NCBI GenBank assembly: GCA_018806985.1
Contig: JADANN010000122.1
Location: forward strand, 726,501 to 790,500
DNA from: Angiostrongylus vasorum
Lineage: Eukaryota > Nematoda > Chromadorea > Rhabditida > Metastrongylidae
DNA: 64,000 nucleotides
Reading direction: 5' to 3'
The stretch's first letter is position 1. The number at the start of each line of letters is the position of its first letter. Below the pieces are notes generated by a model. That model had not been told where the DNA came from and ran no database searches. It worked only from the letters and a program-made list of their open reading frames with translations. The translations under genes and the position numbers were made by a program. Positions 53,195 to 63,419 of this stretch are shown here, in pieces.

Positions 53195-54505
53195 AACAAG
53201 AAATTTTACGAAGAAGACAAAATTCACAATCCGTCGGCACAACCAACATATAAAAGTTTGAAAACCATCGTGGATGATGAATTCGAGGTAACGGTTTGAA
53301 TGCAGCAAGTACCAGGATTTGTAACAACATGTGATATTGAGTTATGCAAAAGGAAGCTCAGAAAAAGTCTTACGGTTGCGGTGTTTAAATATTACTACTG
53401 CACCTATATAATTTTGCAATTTTTTCTTGAATAGGATATAGTCGGGCGATTGGACACACTCAGCTGTTAATGAAAAAAATACATATAAGTTAAAAATTGC
53501 TTCAGTTTAATCGCAAGCGACATGCTTTGTTCTAGGAAGATTGCAATGTTAAGCAATTTTCCATCCACCTACTTTTCACGGCATTTTCTCCTTCGTTTTG
53601 TGACCAATCGGAAAGCCATGGAGGATCTTTTATAATGAAATCTTCTAAACGAACGATTCATATCTTTATGAAAAATTGTGACGCGTGCTATTTCTAAGTC
53701 ACAATTTAAGCCTTAAGGTGGACGAAATGGTAGCCTGATAGTTGATTAGTACTGACTTGCTTGACGAGATTTTGATGAAGCAGTCACCAAATATCGCTTT
53801 CTCAACCTTCGTGAGTAGCTGACATTTCTAGTAAATTCGAGCGCGCTTGATCCACGAATAACTTTAACCCTTATTTAGTCCCTCACTCAATGGCAAGCTG
53901 GATTGTTCGCAGAAAAAAAGAATTATTTCAATGGAGAACTTTTTTTTTATAAAAAGCAATACCGAGTGAGGTGCTTTATTTGTACGTTGCTTTACTCCTG
54001 AGGATTCGACTCATTCAGTTGCGAAGACCCACAAGGGCAAGGCGAACTACTGTAGATCATCGACTCGCTTGAATCATCGCCGCTCCGAAGAAAGCGAAGA
54101 CGTCAAGACGCAGACCGAATTGAGATTTTTTGTAGCAACGTCATGTATGCTGCACAATCTAGAAAGATTTGATCATTACTGTCTGGCAAATTCTGGCCGT
54201 TTTTGCTTCGTTCATGAAACAGAAAGAATCACATATTTGCTTTTGCACTGCCATTCCACCGAGCTTATTGCGCTCCGTATGATTTGGGGGTGATGCAAAA
54301 AATATTGCCCGTTGACGTCGTTGTGAAATTCCTGGATGAATTTTTGGAATCTTTTATTTCGCTGCAAGTAGTTTCAGTATATAACATTTTGAGCTCATTT
54401 CTTGTGTAATAGTTTGACGTACTACTTTTGCTGACACTTGTTTTACAATGGTTTTAAGAATTAATGCTCATCGAATCAACTGCACCTGAAATCCTAGGAT
54501 AGTCT
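53195..54505. other. No supportable gene; PLE scrap at 54045-54130
   Basis: GCTCCGAAGAAAGCGAAGAC at 54083 matches the PLE end block. The plus frame after it (54069-54293) contains RFCFVHETERITYLLLHC, a C-x-H-E-T ... L-L-x-H-C pattern seen at the C-terminus of some LINE proteins; too short to claim. The minus frame 53330-53139 has a signal-like start but overlaps the SINE fragment. Confidence 0.3.
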
Positions 54506-54509
54506 TCTA

Positions 54510-54695
54510 GGGTGTGTCCATGTGAACTAGGGGGAGTGAGCTGGTCCAGACGAGTCTAATACCAATTTCCCTACTCGAAAGTAGGGGAGGCTTGGTACCC
54601 CTGCAGCGAGGTTGATCCCGGACCCTAGATCGGTTGGCCTTTCTGCGTGATGAACGGCATGACCAGCATTGAGCTTAACCTGACTTGAGATTTTG
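54510..54695 (-). repeat. SINE-D copy (variant tail)
   Basis: Minus strand: GGTCATGCCGTTCATCACGC in the head, box B-like GGGATCAACCTC, TACCAAGCCTCCCCTAC and AAATTGGTATTAGACTCG in the body, and the 3' block AGCTCACTCCCCCTAGTTCA that resembles the tail of the 51200 copy. Confidence 0.5.
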
Positions 54696-54699
54696 TAAT

Positions 54700-55135
54700 A
54701 ATCTCGTGCAACCTGAACAATCTGAAAAAAATAGTGATTATTTGTCCCAATTTTGAATGGTGGTCGCTCCTGAAAATTTTTGAAAATTTACAATTCAGAA
54801 ATCGTTTACCAATTGGAATTCGTTAGAAGTGTGGAAAAGCTCGATGAGTAGGTCATAAGTTGAACGAAACCCGAAGAATGAAGGAGTTTTGCTACAGAGC
54901 TCTACAACATCCATCATAGTTATCTGACTCCCTTTGATCAAATACCGCCTTTTTTTCAAAGAGCTAGACAACTAATCACTAGGATACTCGTCAACAACTA
55001 AGCTGCTGCGAAATTTGCCTTTGAAGAAGTCGTCCCTTCTAGAAGTAGGATTTCACGTCGCCTGAATAACCTTGTCCCGTAATAATATCTGGTCTGAAAT
55101 GCGATACATATAGCATGTCAGCTTCTTTTTGAAAA
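54700..55135. other. No feature recognised
   Basis: AT-rich; no gene or repeat identified. Confidence 0.4.
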
Positions 55136-55284
55136 ATAGTTATTATTTTTTGCTTCGGTTTGATAATTGCTTTCTGATCCGACGAACATTCTTTGTGTAG
55201 ACTGTTCCATTCGCATTTAATGAACTTTCCGCCTTGCTTTTGGCTTTATAGGCCAGGTTCGTTTACTCGGCTAATAGAACGGCA

Positions 55285-55385
55285 AAGCAAAGAGTTCAGT
55301 GGTGCAGTGGGTAAACAAGTGAGCCCCCATTAAAAATCGAGGGTACGAATCCAGCGTGGAGTCCAAGTTTTTGCAATATATCAAC
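55285..55385 (+). repeat. tRNA-like SINE head
   Basis: TCAGTGGTGCAGTGGGTAAAC fits box A and GGGTACGAATCCAGC fits box B, about 45 bases apart. The region does not fold into a full tRNA by eye. It is followed by GTTTTTGCAATATATCAACG, related to the SINE-B tail. Confidence 0.5.
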
Positions 55386-55604
55386 GTCGTAGTGCTTCTC
55401 CTATACTTTTTGTAATCAATCAACAGCTTGTCGAATACAGACGCTGCGGCGAGTTTCGGCAAGGAAAAGCTCTATTGTGCAGTTAGAAATATGCAAAAAA
55501 AGCACTTTTTCGAACGAGTTCATTGAATGGTTATTAGTTATTGCTATTAAAATAATTTTAACATTTTTTGCCTACTGCCTGCTCTTTTTTGGTGGCAGGG
55601 TGTA

Positions 55605-55900
55605 TTGCGAAATATAACTTCAACGAAGCTGAGATATTTGCAAAACTCTGGACCGCAGGTGCCTATGGTGGGGAACGAACGCGCTATTGTCCCTTCCGGG
55701 GGGTAACGCGTTCACCACCACACCATGCGGGTCCCCTCGATCGATCGATAGAACTAGCTGAGAGACAGGCGAAACGAAGGACCCGCATGGTGTGGTGGTG
55801 AATGCGTTACTCCCCGGAAAGGACAATAGCGCGTTCGTTCCCCACCATAGGCACCTGCGGTCCAGAGTTTTGCAAATATCTCAGTTTCGTTGAAGTTATT
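55605..55900. repeat. SINE-B palindrome (head-to-head copies)
   Basis: Bases 55612-55735 and 55770-55895 are near-perfect inverted copies of the SINE-B head and tail. Matching blocks include CCGCATGGTGTGGTGGTGAA, GACAATAGCGCGTTCGTTCC and TTTTGCAAATATCTCAG on each arm. The ~35-base centre contains CGATCGATCGATAG. The transcript would fold into a very long hairpin. Confidence 0.8.
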
Positions 55901-56101
55901 AAAATAGTTGATATCTTTGCTTCGGTTTGACAGTTATTTCTGATCCGACGAATACTCTTTGTGTAGACTGTTCCATTCGTATTTAATGAACTTTCCGCCT
56001 TGCCTAGGTTTTATAGGGCAAGTTCGTCTAATTCGTTCTATTCAGTACGTTTAATATATCTAGCTCTAATTCTGTCAAGCAACAATTCCACCCCCCTTCA
56101 G

Positions 56102-56266
56102 ATGATATATCGAAGCCATTCTTTAGTAAGCATCTCCACTAATTTGATTGATATATCGGAATCCATCCTGTTAGAATACAGTAAGCGTTTTTCCATCCAT
56201 TACACTCTCATTTCTCGAAATCTTCTTATACAATCTGGCAAGCTGTTAAGTCACTGTTTTTCTTAG
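56102..56266 (+). CDS. Candidate 54-residue ORF after a strong acceptor
   Basis: ATG at 56102 directly follows CACCCCCCTTCAG, a strong acceptor that could be a trans-splice site. The frame is open to TAG at 56264. It reads SHSLVSISTNLIDISESIL, then LLEYSKRFSIHYTLISRNLL. Two GTAAGC donors occur inside, so it might instead be an internal exon. Serine/leucine-rich; no family recognised. Confidence 0.3.
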   Translation: MIYRSHSLVSISTNLIDISESILLEYSKRFSIHYTLISRNLLIQSGKLLSHCFS

Positions 56267-56289
56267 TGAGCAAAAAGAGGTTGTTATTA

Positions 56290-56545
56290 AAAAAAAGAGG
56301 TTGTTATTGATATTTCACAATGGCTCACGTTTTGGCGGATTAGCGTTCTTCAGAATGTGGTATAATCAAATTGACAAGCAATCAAGTAAGCTGAACACTT
56401 TCATAACCTCGCCAAGATAAAGTTAACCCGCAAGTAATGTGCCGAGATTATGAAAGTGCGTGTATATCAATTTGAAGGCTCTGAAGAAGGCGAAACCGCT
56501 GAAACATCGGCTATAGTGAATTGCTTATTGTAAATTACTTACTTG
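56290..56545. repeat. PLE terminal repeats as a tight inverted pair
   Basis: 56320-56425 read in reverse (GAGGTTATGAAAGTGTTC, AATTTGATTATACCACATTC, TGAAGAACGC) matches 56434-56520 (CCGAGATTATGAAAGTGCG, TCTGAAGAAGGCGAAACCG). The spacer is about 15 bases. A 17-base tandem duplication (AAAAAGAGGTTGTTATT) sits at 56275-56310. Confidence 0.6.
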
Positions 56546-56925
56546 GATACTTGGACAGCCCGTTTTCACCGGTTGTGCGACCCCCAGCATAAATTCCTTT
56601 TTTTTCTTGGAGTTCTGCTGGTCTAACCATTGTGGTTCCCTGGGGTAACGAAGTCAGCCTAGGCTAAGGATGCCGCAGGTCGTCACCAACACAGGCATTC
56701 GCCGTCCTTGTGGATCAGAAGGAAATTTACTAGTTTGGTACCACGATCGTGGTGGATCCTGGCAATGTTTTACTTATAGCTGGGCTTCCTGATGGAAACA
56801 TCGGACTCGTCAGCCTGGAAGGTCTTGTCGAATGAGAAATCCCCCACTCTACACCACTACCCGTCTCCTAAGAACACCTCTCAGCCACGATGAAGCGGTA
56901 AACCGTTGAGAGGATTATGAATTAA
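56545..56925 (-). repeat. R370 repeat copy
   Basis: The full block order is present on the plus strand: GGATACTTGGACAGCCCG, CCCCAGCATAAATTCC, GAAGTCAGCCTAGGC, GATCGTGGTGGATCCTGG, AGCTGGGCTTCCTGATGG and CACGATGAAGCGGTAAACC. The RTE-B-like tail is at the low-coordinate end, giving minus orientation. Confidence 0.7.
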
Positions 56926-56929
56926 TAAA

Positions 56930-57334
56930 TGCTTTGATAACAACGTCGTATTTGTTGATCAAAAAAATCTTGAATCATTGATCAATGCCAAAGCTTAAAG
57001 AAAGTTGGTCTTGGGATTTGACAAACTACTAGTTCTGTTGCCATTTTTTAAATTATCGATGGTGCCAATGTTGTACTATTTGCACATAGGGTTAATTACT
57101 TATGTTTTTATTGGTTTAGCGCTTTAGCAGGCATTGCAAGTCCATTACTGCGGAACAGGAAAGAACTTTATTTGTAAGCTTTATTGATTTTTTGAATGCT
57201 TTGCTTAAAAACCAATCCCAGCACTCAAAAAAAATGGAGAACTGTAGTCGTAGGATATTTGAGTATGGTGGACGAGATTGAGTGTCAATCTATCTTCTCA
57301 ATGGAGAATAACATTATTATTTCTTAACAACAAG
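56930..57334. other. No feature recognised
   Basis: AT-rich; no gene or repeat identified. Confidence 0.4.
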
Positions 57335-57610
57335 GGAAGCACGTAGTGCAGTTGTTATATGTGTCCTTCAATACACATCTAAGCAACTCTTCGCCCTGAG
57401 CTCATCAAAGCTTTCAGCTCCACTCTGGGACCGACGAATTCCTGTTCTACTTTTCTAGAAGATAAAAACTGATTTGATACACCTGCAGGCCAGAGTAAAT
57501 CATCGTAAGGCTCGGATGCGCTCTCATTCATCTGTAACGATGCTTGATGAAGTCGGATGTATAGCTTATCCCTCACGAGTCGTTGAATTCCGACAGTATA
57601 CCGCTTTTTA
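57335..57610 (+). repeat. SINE-A-like copy, diverged
   Basis: CACGTAGTGCAGTTG stands for box A; the 3' half is clearer, with TTTGATACACCTGCAGGCC, AAATCATCGTAAGGCTCGG, GATGCTTGATGAAGTCGGAT and CCCTCACGAGTCGTTGAATT in family order. Confidence 0.45.
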
Positions 57611-57764
57611 ACTCCACTCGTAGCATGCGGTGATATGTTCGTGATTGCACCGAGCAGTGATATCGACCTTTATGACTACTAACTGCTTGCTGCATTCGCT
57701 TTCGTAATAAGTATATTTGGGAGGGGTCATTATTACAAGAATCTTAGATAGGGGCAGTCCCTCC

Positions 57765-58504
57765 CTAGTCATAGTCCTGGTTGCTTTTCATTCCTTCTCT
57801 AAGCTCCAGGAGAAACTTCCAATCGGCGTCGTGGTGTTCGTCCTTCGTATCGAATTGGAGATGAGCTATTTATTACAGTGATAACGACTTGTAGAACATG
57901 GCAGTGGATTGCAAGGTGCTGACAGCTGCTGCCAATATAATGATTTCTGGAATATATCTCTATCATGTGGTAATGTTCTCAGTGACGACGATTCTTGTTC
58001 TTTACAGAAAAGACACATTTCACCCATTTTTCAGGCAAGTTCCATTCCTTTTTCCATCTCAGAACTCAGTCTTGCCTCGATCTTCGGCAGTAATTTTAGC
58101 GTTCTCTTGGCATTCTTCTGTCTAAGCTATGCGCTCTCGGACTTCTTCGAAATGTTCTGCACGAGTGTCCAGCTCTTCGATAATGTTGAAGGCAATGTCG
58201 TGAAGATAATTAAAAAACTCGGAGGTACTTGTCATACTTTATTTAGTTTTCGCTCTTGCATGACAAATGCAGACTGAACCTTTCCTTGAAAATTTCTGTA
58301 TTTGTACTCTATATTTTATTGCCCATACAGGAAGTTAATACATGATGAATAGATTGCTTTCGCTCCTACCAAAATTGCTAAAAAATATTCTTCTAGAAAA
58401 GACAAGCATTGAAATTTCAATTGGATATATCCGGGATGAAATCGATTCGACGGGGGAGGGGGCACGAACTCGTATGTTTCAAGCTCAGCGTATTCGTCTC
58501 GAGA
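57765..58504 (-). pseudogene. Minus-strand gene with a frameshift and a stop
   Basis: Segments in order on the minus strand: exon 58504-58370 (acceptor TACTTGCAG, donor TTG|GTAGGA, 45 codons, ETYEFVPPPPSNRFHPGYIQ); an ORF from ATG at 58235 (SEFFNYLHDIAFNIIEELDT, AEHFEEVRERIA) that shifts by one frame near 58124 into KRTLKLLPKIEARLSSEMEK; an in-frame TGA; a possible GTGAAA donor; and, after CTGTAATAAATAG, a last exon (QFDTKDEHHDADWKFLLELR, to TAG at 57765) that fits in phase. The helical, charged text is clearly protein-like and one gene is the simplest reading. It is dead or mis-assembled; family unknown. The exon at 58370-58504 may belong to a separate gene. Confidence 0.45.
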
Positions 58505-58509
58505 CTGCA

Positions 58510-60295
58510 AGTAATGCTTTAGTCTCCGATATTTTCAGTAGTGCCTGCATATTTCTGGTTTGTTTAATGGACTGTTAGACTGCGGTGAGATTGGACTACC
58601 ATGCGTGCCTCCCCTCTAAAAAGAGAAGAAATCAACTAATGGTATATTCAACCGTATGCAAGCAGGGCTTCTAAGTCTTGCAATAGTTGTTGCTAATACA
58701 TACCCAGTCGTATGCATTGTTTTCAATTTCAAACTTGGCAAAAGTATCTTGGACGGTCTGAACTTTAAGCAAATCTTTCTCATCTCGTAGTAAGCTTTAC
58801 TGGTTAGAACAAAAACTATAAGAATTTGAATATCCTTGACAACAAGGGGCAATTTTACCAATTCCACCACTATAAAATCCCGAGCTTTTAAGGACCTCAA
58901 GTCGTTTTTTTCTAATTTTTTGTCGCAGAAGCTCACTTTCGACACCAGCGAAGCAGATCAACATTGGACAAACGGTCTGTCATCATGAAGGGCACAACGT
59001 TGTTCCGAATTTGTAAAGAAATAAGCGTGCAGCCGGTGAGACTGTGCTAAAGACCGAACACACTGGAAAATTCTAACGTCCATATGGGCCTCAGCACTTG
59101 TCTTTTCCTAATTTCTTTAACTTGAATCAGAAATACTGGCTGATTTTTGGGATGTTAAGCAATTGAAGCCGTCAATAAATTTGGTTTGACTGGAAAACGA
59201 GCTGAGTGTGGCGTTACCGCCTTTTAACTGTCTGATTTGTCTTGCTCTCCTCGTGAATGGAAGTGAACCAAATCAATGTGCCGAGCAGTTTTCACCGAAA
59301 ATCTTTGAAATGAACGTCTCAATCGCAGTTCAAGCCATTCACTACGTTTCGCTGTACGAAGATTAGTGTGGCAATAATGTCATTGTGGAGATGCTTTGAT
59401 GTGGGAGTATTAGGTAGACTTGCAAACTAAGTAATTGTTTTATAATACTAAGGGAACCGGAAATGTCCTCCATTAGTTTCAATGACGGTTCGATCAAATT
59501 TTCTTGATGAAGCGCTTTGATTGTCATCCAGAAAACCATTGGTGAAGTGTTATTTCGCTGGGAACTTCGACATTTTGACACGATGCTGAAGGCTTGTTCA
59601 ATCCAACACCTAACAAAGGGGTGCTAGTTGTGTTCATTATAATGACAGACGTTATCAACGTTGACATTGGAAATTATTAGCTCCAGAAAAACTTTAACGA
59701 GACAGAAAAAAGCCGAAAAAAAGCTTCGATTTACATTTCATCTCATTCAGCACATTGTCAACGATTAGAACAACTGAACAAATTGTGCTTAAATTTCTTC
59801 ACCAGTTTGGTCGACAATGAGATGAAGAAGCCTTATTGGTTGGGGGTTTCGCGAAGCATTCAAAAGTCTGCATTACTCTTTCTTTATGCGATTCTTTATA
59901 CCAAGCGATTTTTCTACCAAGAAAGCAAAACGAGAGAAGAAACATGCACATTTAGGAGCATCTTATAAAAAAGCATCTTTTGATCCATCGTGAACTAGGT
60001 TGCTTTGATGAAAAGTTCTGAGCGTATTGTCGGAAGCCAACGTGGGGACACTCCCAGGTGACGGATAAGAGGTTAATCATAGACGAAAAGTGACCTTATG
60101 CTTTTCTGAGACACAGATCGAGAGAATGGAATTCCTAATTTTGCTGCGCCGTGTATTCGGGCATGCGTGCTTAAGTATGTCCTAGCTTTTTGTGAATTAT
60201 ATTCTACGACCAAAATTGGCTGAACGCCTGCAATAAAGTGGTTTGGAAGTTTATGGGAGGCTGTTAAGAGTCGCCTCAAACAAATAAGGTCCATA
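58510..60295. other. No supportable gene
   Basis: A plus-strand exon-like piece after TTTTTTGTCGCAG (58930) reads KLTFDTSEADQHWTNGLSS and stops; alternatively an ATG at 58986 leads to a GTGAGA donor. Frames at 58945-58616 (-), 59581-59363 (-) and 59783-59968 (+) are open without support. No known repeats recognised. Confidence 0.3.
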
Positions 60296-60299
60296 TCCA

Positions 60300-61560
60300 G
60301 TCTGGGACCGACTGGCAAGCTACCCGTGAGTATACCCAGCCTCCACATCCACAGCCCAGCAAACTATACGTGAGTATCAAAAAGCTAAAAACAGTAAAAG
60401 AAAAGGGCCTCATTCCCCTGACCCCGAAAGAGCCCCCCAATTTGGCAGCGTTGGGTAGGACGAGTACGGAGAGGCTGCTAAAATCTCAGGGCCAATGGAT
60501 GCTGCCTGGATCACGAAGAACTAAGGTGACGATCTGTGCCTACTCTGCACGCACACTTGCATCCGAGTCCTCGATAGAAGACTTGTTCATGCAGGCAAGA
60601 AGGATAAGGTACGACGTCATCGGCCTCACTGAGACGAGACGACGGCACCCATTCAACGTCGTCTATGACACCGGAAAAGAACTGTTTTACGGAATATGCG
60701 ACAGTAGAGGAGTCGGCGACGTCGGCTTTCTCGCCAGCAGGAGTTTAGCGATGAACACCGTTTCAATTGAACAACTTACAACCCGAATCGGACGCCTAAG
60801 GAAGGCGAAGCATTTTCTACGGACTTGGAGACGCTCTACAGAGAAGACCATGCATTCGTTAAGGTCATCTTTAGAGATTTTAACGCTAAGATTGGACCAA
60901 GAAGAAGGTCTAAGATACATTACATTGAGACGCACGGATCAGAATGGAACGAACAGGGTGAGCGGCTCTCTGAGATTATCATGACGACCAAGACCATCTA
61001 TGGTAACTAGCAATTCCAGAAGCCCTATTCTCAACGCTGGACATGGAATCTCCTAATGGAGAGTACCATGACGAAATAGACAACATTAAAGGAAATCGAA
61101 GATCTTGCCTAACCAATGTCGGTGCCCATAGCCTCCTTCGTGCAAGGTTTTATTTCTCACGGAAAGGAGAAAAAAGACGCTAAGTTGAAAAACGAAACCG
61201 CAAAACCAGATTAAACTGAGATTTATATAGATCATTATTCGGCTCATGGGAAGATTTCATTGTTGATAACAATAAAGAAGAATATGATCGGCTCTTTAAA
61301 CATCGGCACTTTAGCACCGTGAAAGCTGAGAAGTCCAGACTCAACATGAGACATCGGTCTCCAGAAATAATCGAGCAGACATGCCAATGTGCAGTCGCAC
61401 GACCTGGCAGGCACCGCAACTTACGTCCTCACTTGCAAAACAACGCAGACAGGTGATAAAGAAGATTATAAAGAGAAAGGACTGACGCTTATGGTTGAAG
61501 CTGCAGAAGCTGGGGAAAGCATTCGCAAAGTCACCAAAACTCCGAGAAATATGCCACTTT
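60300..61560 (+). mobile_element. RTE-A retrotransposon, 5' endonuclease part
   Basis: After a 5' leader, the plus frame gives the apurinic-endonuclease domain of an RTE protein: [89 protein letters not shown] and HGSEWNEQGERLSEIIMTTK. In the DFNAK block the family's usual GDFNAKIG has become RDFNAKIG. A frameshift and an internal loss occur near 60820. A degraded continuation (FSRKGEK, the SWEDF region) runs to about 61560 and then stops; polymerase motifs are missing. It is a 3'-truncated, inactive copy. Confidence 0.8.
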
Positions 61561-61564
61561 AAAA

Positions 61565-61960
61565 ATAAAGGTTTCCGCCATTAATTTCTCAAGAATCCAG
61601 TCGTTCAAGATGAATAAAATTCTCAGGCTGCAGCCTAATCCTAAGCGAGTACGGATACCGTCGCGTTGATTGATGCTAAGAAATAGGAATAAATGAAGTG
61701 CTGGAATCCATTCTTGGATAAGATTTTCTATACTTGACAGTTTTCCAACCTTAAGTTTGAAGAACATTTTGCCTCGAAAAATTGTAGGCGGAGTATTGTG
61801 GTGAAAATGAAAAGTAAATATCTGATCATGACTTGGTAGTAAATTATACAAGTGATTTTAAAGAAATCTGTGCTACTGTTGCTAAAAGAAAACTCCTTCT
61901 TTGGGGCTCGTAATTGAGTGGCTGAGAGCTTCGTTGTGCCAGTGCGCTAAAAAATGATTG
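61565..61960. other. No supportable gene
   Basis: Minus frame 61851-61531 is open for 106 codons but has no splice signal or known motif; it may be antisense noise at the broken end of RTE-A. Confidence 0.3.
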
Positions 61961-61969
61961 AATCATTTC

Positions 61970-62103
61970 AGAGTTATTTTATGTGTACGCTTCTCCTTGT
62001 GCTATTTTGCTCGTTGTCGAGAGGGCGGTTTGCCACACTCTACTCGGTTCAATACGAACAACTACGGCCATGGTCAGTATTCTGGATAGGACAAGCGTTC
62101 TGC
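61970..62103 (+). CDS. First exon of a secreted protein gene (candidate)
   Basis: ATG at 61981 lies nine bases after ATCATTTCAG, a good trans-splice acceptor. The exon encodes a signal peptide (MCTLLLVLFCSLSRG) and a tyrosine/tryptophan-rich mature start (SVQYEQLRPWSVFWIGQ) and ends after 41 codons at a consensus donor TGC|GTGAGT (62104). If not spliced, the frame stops seven codons later. No second exon was found: a PLE end pair begins at 62200, so the rest of the gene may lie beyond it or have been lost. Function unknown. Confidence 0.4.
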
Positions 62104-62199
62104 GTGAGTCCACAGCATTCGCAATGAAAACATTTATTTTAAAGACTAGACGGTGCATATATAACTTGAGAAACTTTAAATGTATTCTTTCATTGATAT

Positions 62200-62455
62200 G
62201 CTAACACAAGGTAAATAACAAGGTTTATTTGACCAACGTTTCTTCGTGTTCGTCTTCCTCAGAGCCAATGATCCGAGTCGTTGGTTTAATCGAAGAAGAT
62301 TACACTCCATACGACGGTGAAGACACCACGTCGAGAGTGCGAACGTCTGTGGACCATCGACTCAGACTATTGGCTATTAGAAGGACGAAGAAGTAGAAAC
62401 CTTAACCGACTAAAAATTTGTTTATCAACGTCGTGCAAGCTTATCAAAAATGTCA
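62200..62455. repeat. PLE terminal repeats as an inverted pair
   Basis: 62205-62300 (AGGTTTATTTGACCAACG, TTCGTCTTCCTCAGAGCC, ATGATCCGAGTCG) pairs with 62345-62450 read in reverse (GTCGGTTAAGGTTTCTAC, CAATAGTCTGAGTCGATGG). The interior is only ~45 bases. Same design as at 52068. Confidence 0.6.
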
Positions 62456-62728
62456 CTGTTTTAACGTGTTTCTTTTATCCTTTTAACGGAAATGACACCG
62501 CCGTTGTTTCCATGAAACTAGTCATTGTTTTTCTTCTGCATTATTTCGTGTCGTGCTGTAATAATCTATGGGAAGTATCAAGTTTGCTTACCTAAACTGT
62601 TTCCATCATGAGATCCTAGCCACATTCAGCTGCGTCTATTGTCAACAATAAACAGATCTAATGAGATTCGGCTTTACACATAGCCTTCAAGTGGTGACAT
62701 AATTGATTGCTGGATTCGATACCCTTAC

Positions 62729-63038
62729 CAAAGAATCGCTGTAGTTTTCGGAAAATCCGAGTCGTCTAGCAGCAAACTTTTCCGCGGTGAAAGCAAGCAA
62801 CGGTGAGTGGGAACAATCTGAAAATTCCCTAACGCAATTATCTTGCGCTCCTAGAGAAAACGGCGCTTGATCAGCGGTCAGCATGATGATGCAAGAAGAC
62901 TGTAAATCATCAAGCTGCAAAATAAGCTTAACAAGAGATCGACGACTTTCAACAGTAGCGGTTGCAGGGCAAATTAGCGAATAAAAAAGGTGTCTGTACC
63001 TGCAAGAGCTGTGAAGTCTCATCGAAATACCCATGCAT
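62729..63038 (-). CDS. Two exons, possible Rad1-like (9-1-1 clamp) protein fragment
   Basis: Exon 63038-63000 (acceptor GTGTTTTCTTAG, donor CAG|GTACAG, 13 codons) joins in phase 0 to 62914-62729 (acceptor CTTATTTTGCAG, donor TTG|GTAAGG, 62 codons). The longer exon reads LDDLQSSCIIMLTADQAPFS, LGAQDNCVREFSDCSHSP and LAFTAEKFAARRLGFSENYS. The pattern L-D ... I-x-M/L-x-x-x-x-x-P-F-x-L ... F resembles the second half of Rad1/MRT-2, a subunit of the Rad9-Rad1-Hus1 checkpoint clamp. The similarity is distant and judged from memory, so the name is a hypothesis. The downstream exon needed for the last beta strands was not found before the PLE ends at 62455. Some other conserved protein is quite possible; that both are coding exons is more secure than the identity. 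Confidence 0.4.
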
Positions 63039-63039
63039 C

Positions 63040-63415
63040 TAAGAAAACACAATGAAATCTGTAGCAGACGGCAAGAAGCAAAATATGTAAGAGAATGCTG
63101 TTCATCCATTTAATGGCAGAATTACTTGTAGTGCCTGAAAAAATTTATATCCATAAACCATGAACCTCGACCTATGAAATAAGTTAACAATTGCCTGTTT
63201 CAAGGACTTTAGAACTCAGGTTGGCCTAGGAATCCACTGCAAGCCACACTCGCCCAGCATTCAACATTTTCAATAGAAAATGACACACTGTTAAGCCGTA
63301 GCCGAATCCAGCCATCGCTACGTATTGCGGTTGGGAGAAGACGAATTTAATGATTGACGTACTGAGGCCCATGTGTGATGAAGGTATTGGAGATTGGAAA
63401 ATAGAGAGAAATGAT
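63040..63415. other. No supportable gene; possible further 5' exons
   Basis: On the minus strand an AAATTTTTTCAG acceptor near 63139 opens a frame (SILLHILLLAVCYRFHC) that may be noise or an upstream exon of the neighbouring gene. Nothing else is seen. Confidence 0.3.
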
Positions 63416-63419
63416 TGCC

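Larger units (their letters stand above)
55138..56031 (+). repeat. Pair of ~130-bp direct repeats (55138-55268 and 55903-56031)
   Basis: Both contain TTGCTTCGGTTTGA, GATCCGACGAA, TTTGTGTAGACTGTTCCATT, TTTAATGAACTTTCCGCCTT and a TTTATAGG-CAGGTTCGT/CAAGTTCGT end. They differ by scattered changes. The ~630 bases between them hold a tRNA-like SINE and the SINE-B palindrome. They could mark a local duplication or ends of an uncharacterised element. Confidence 0.75.
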
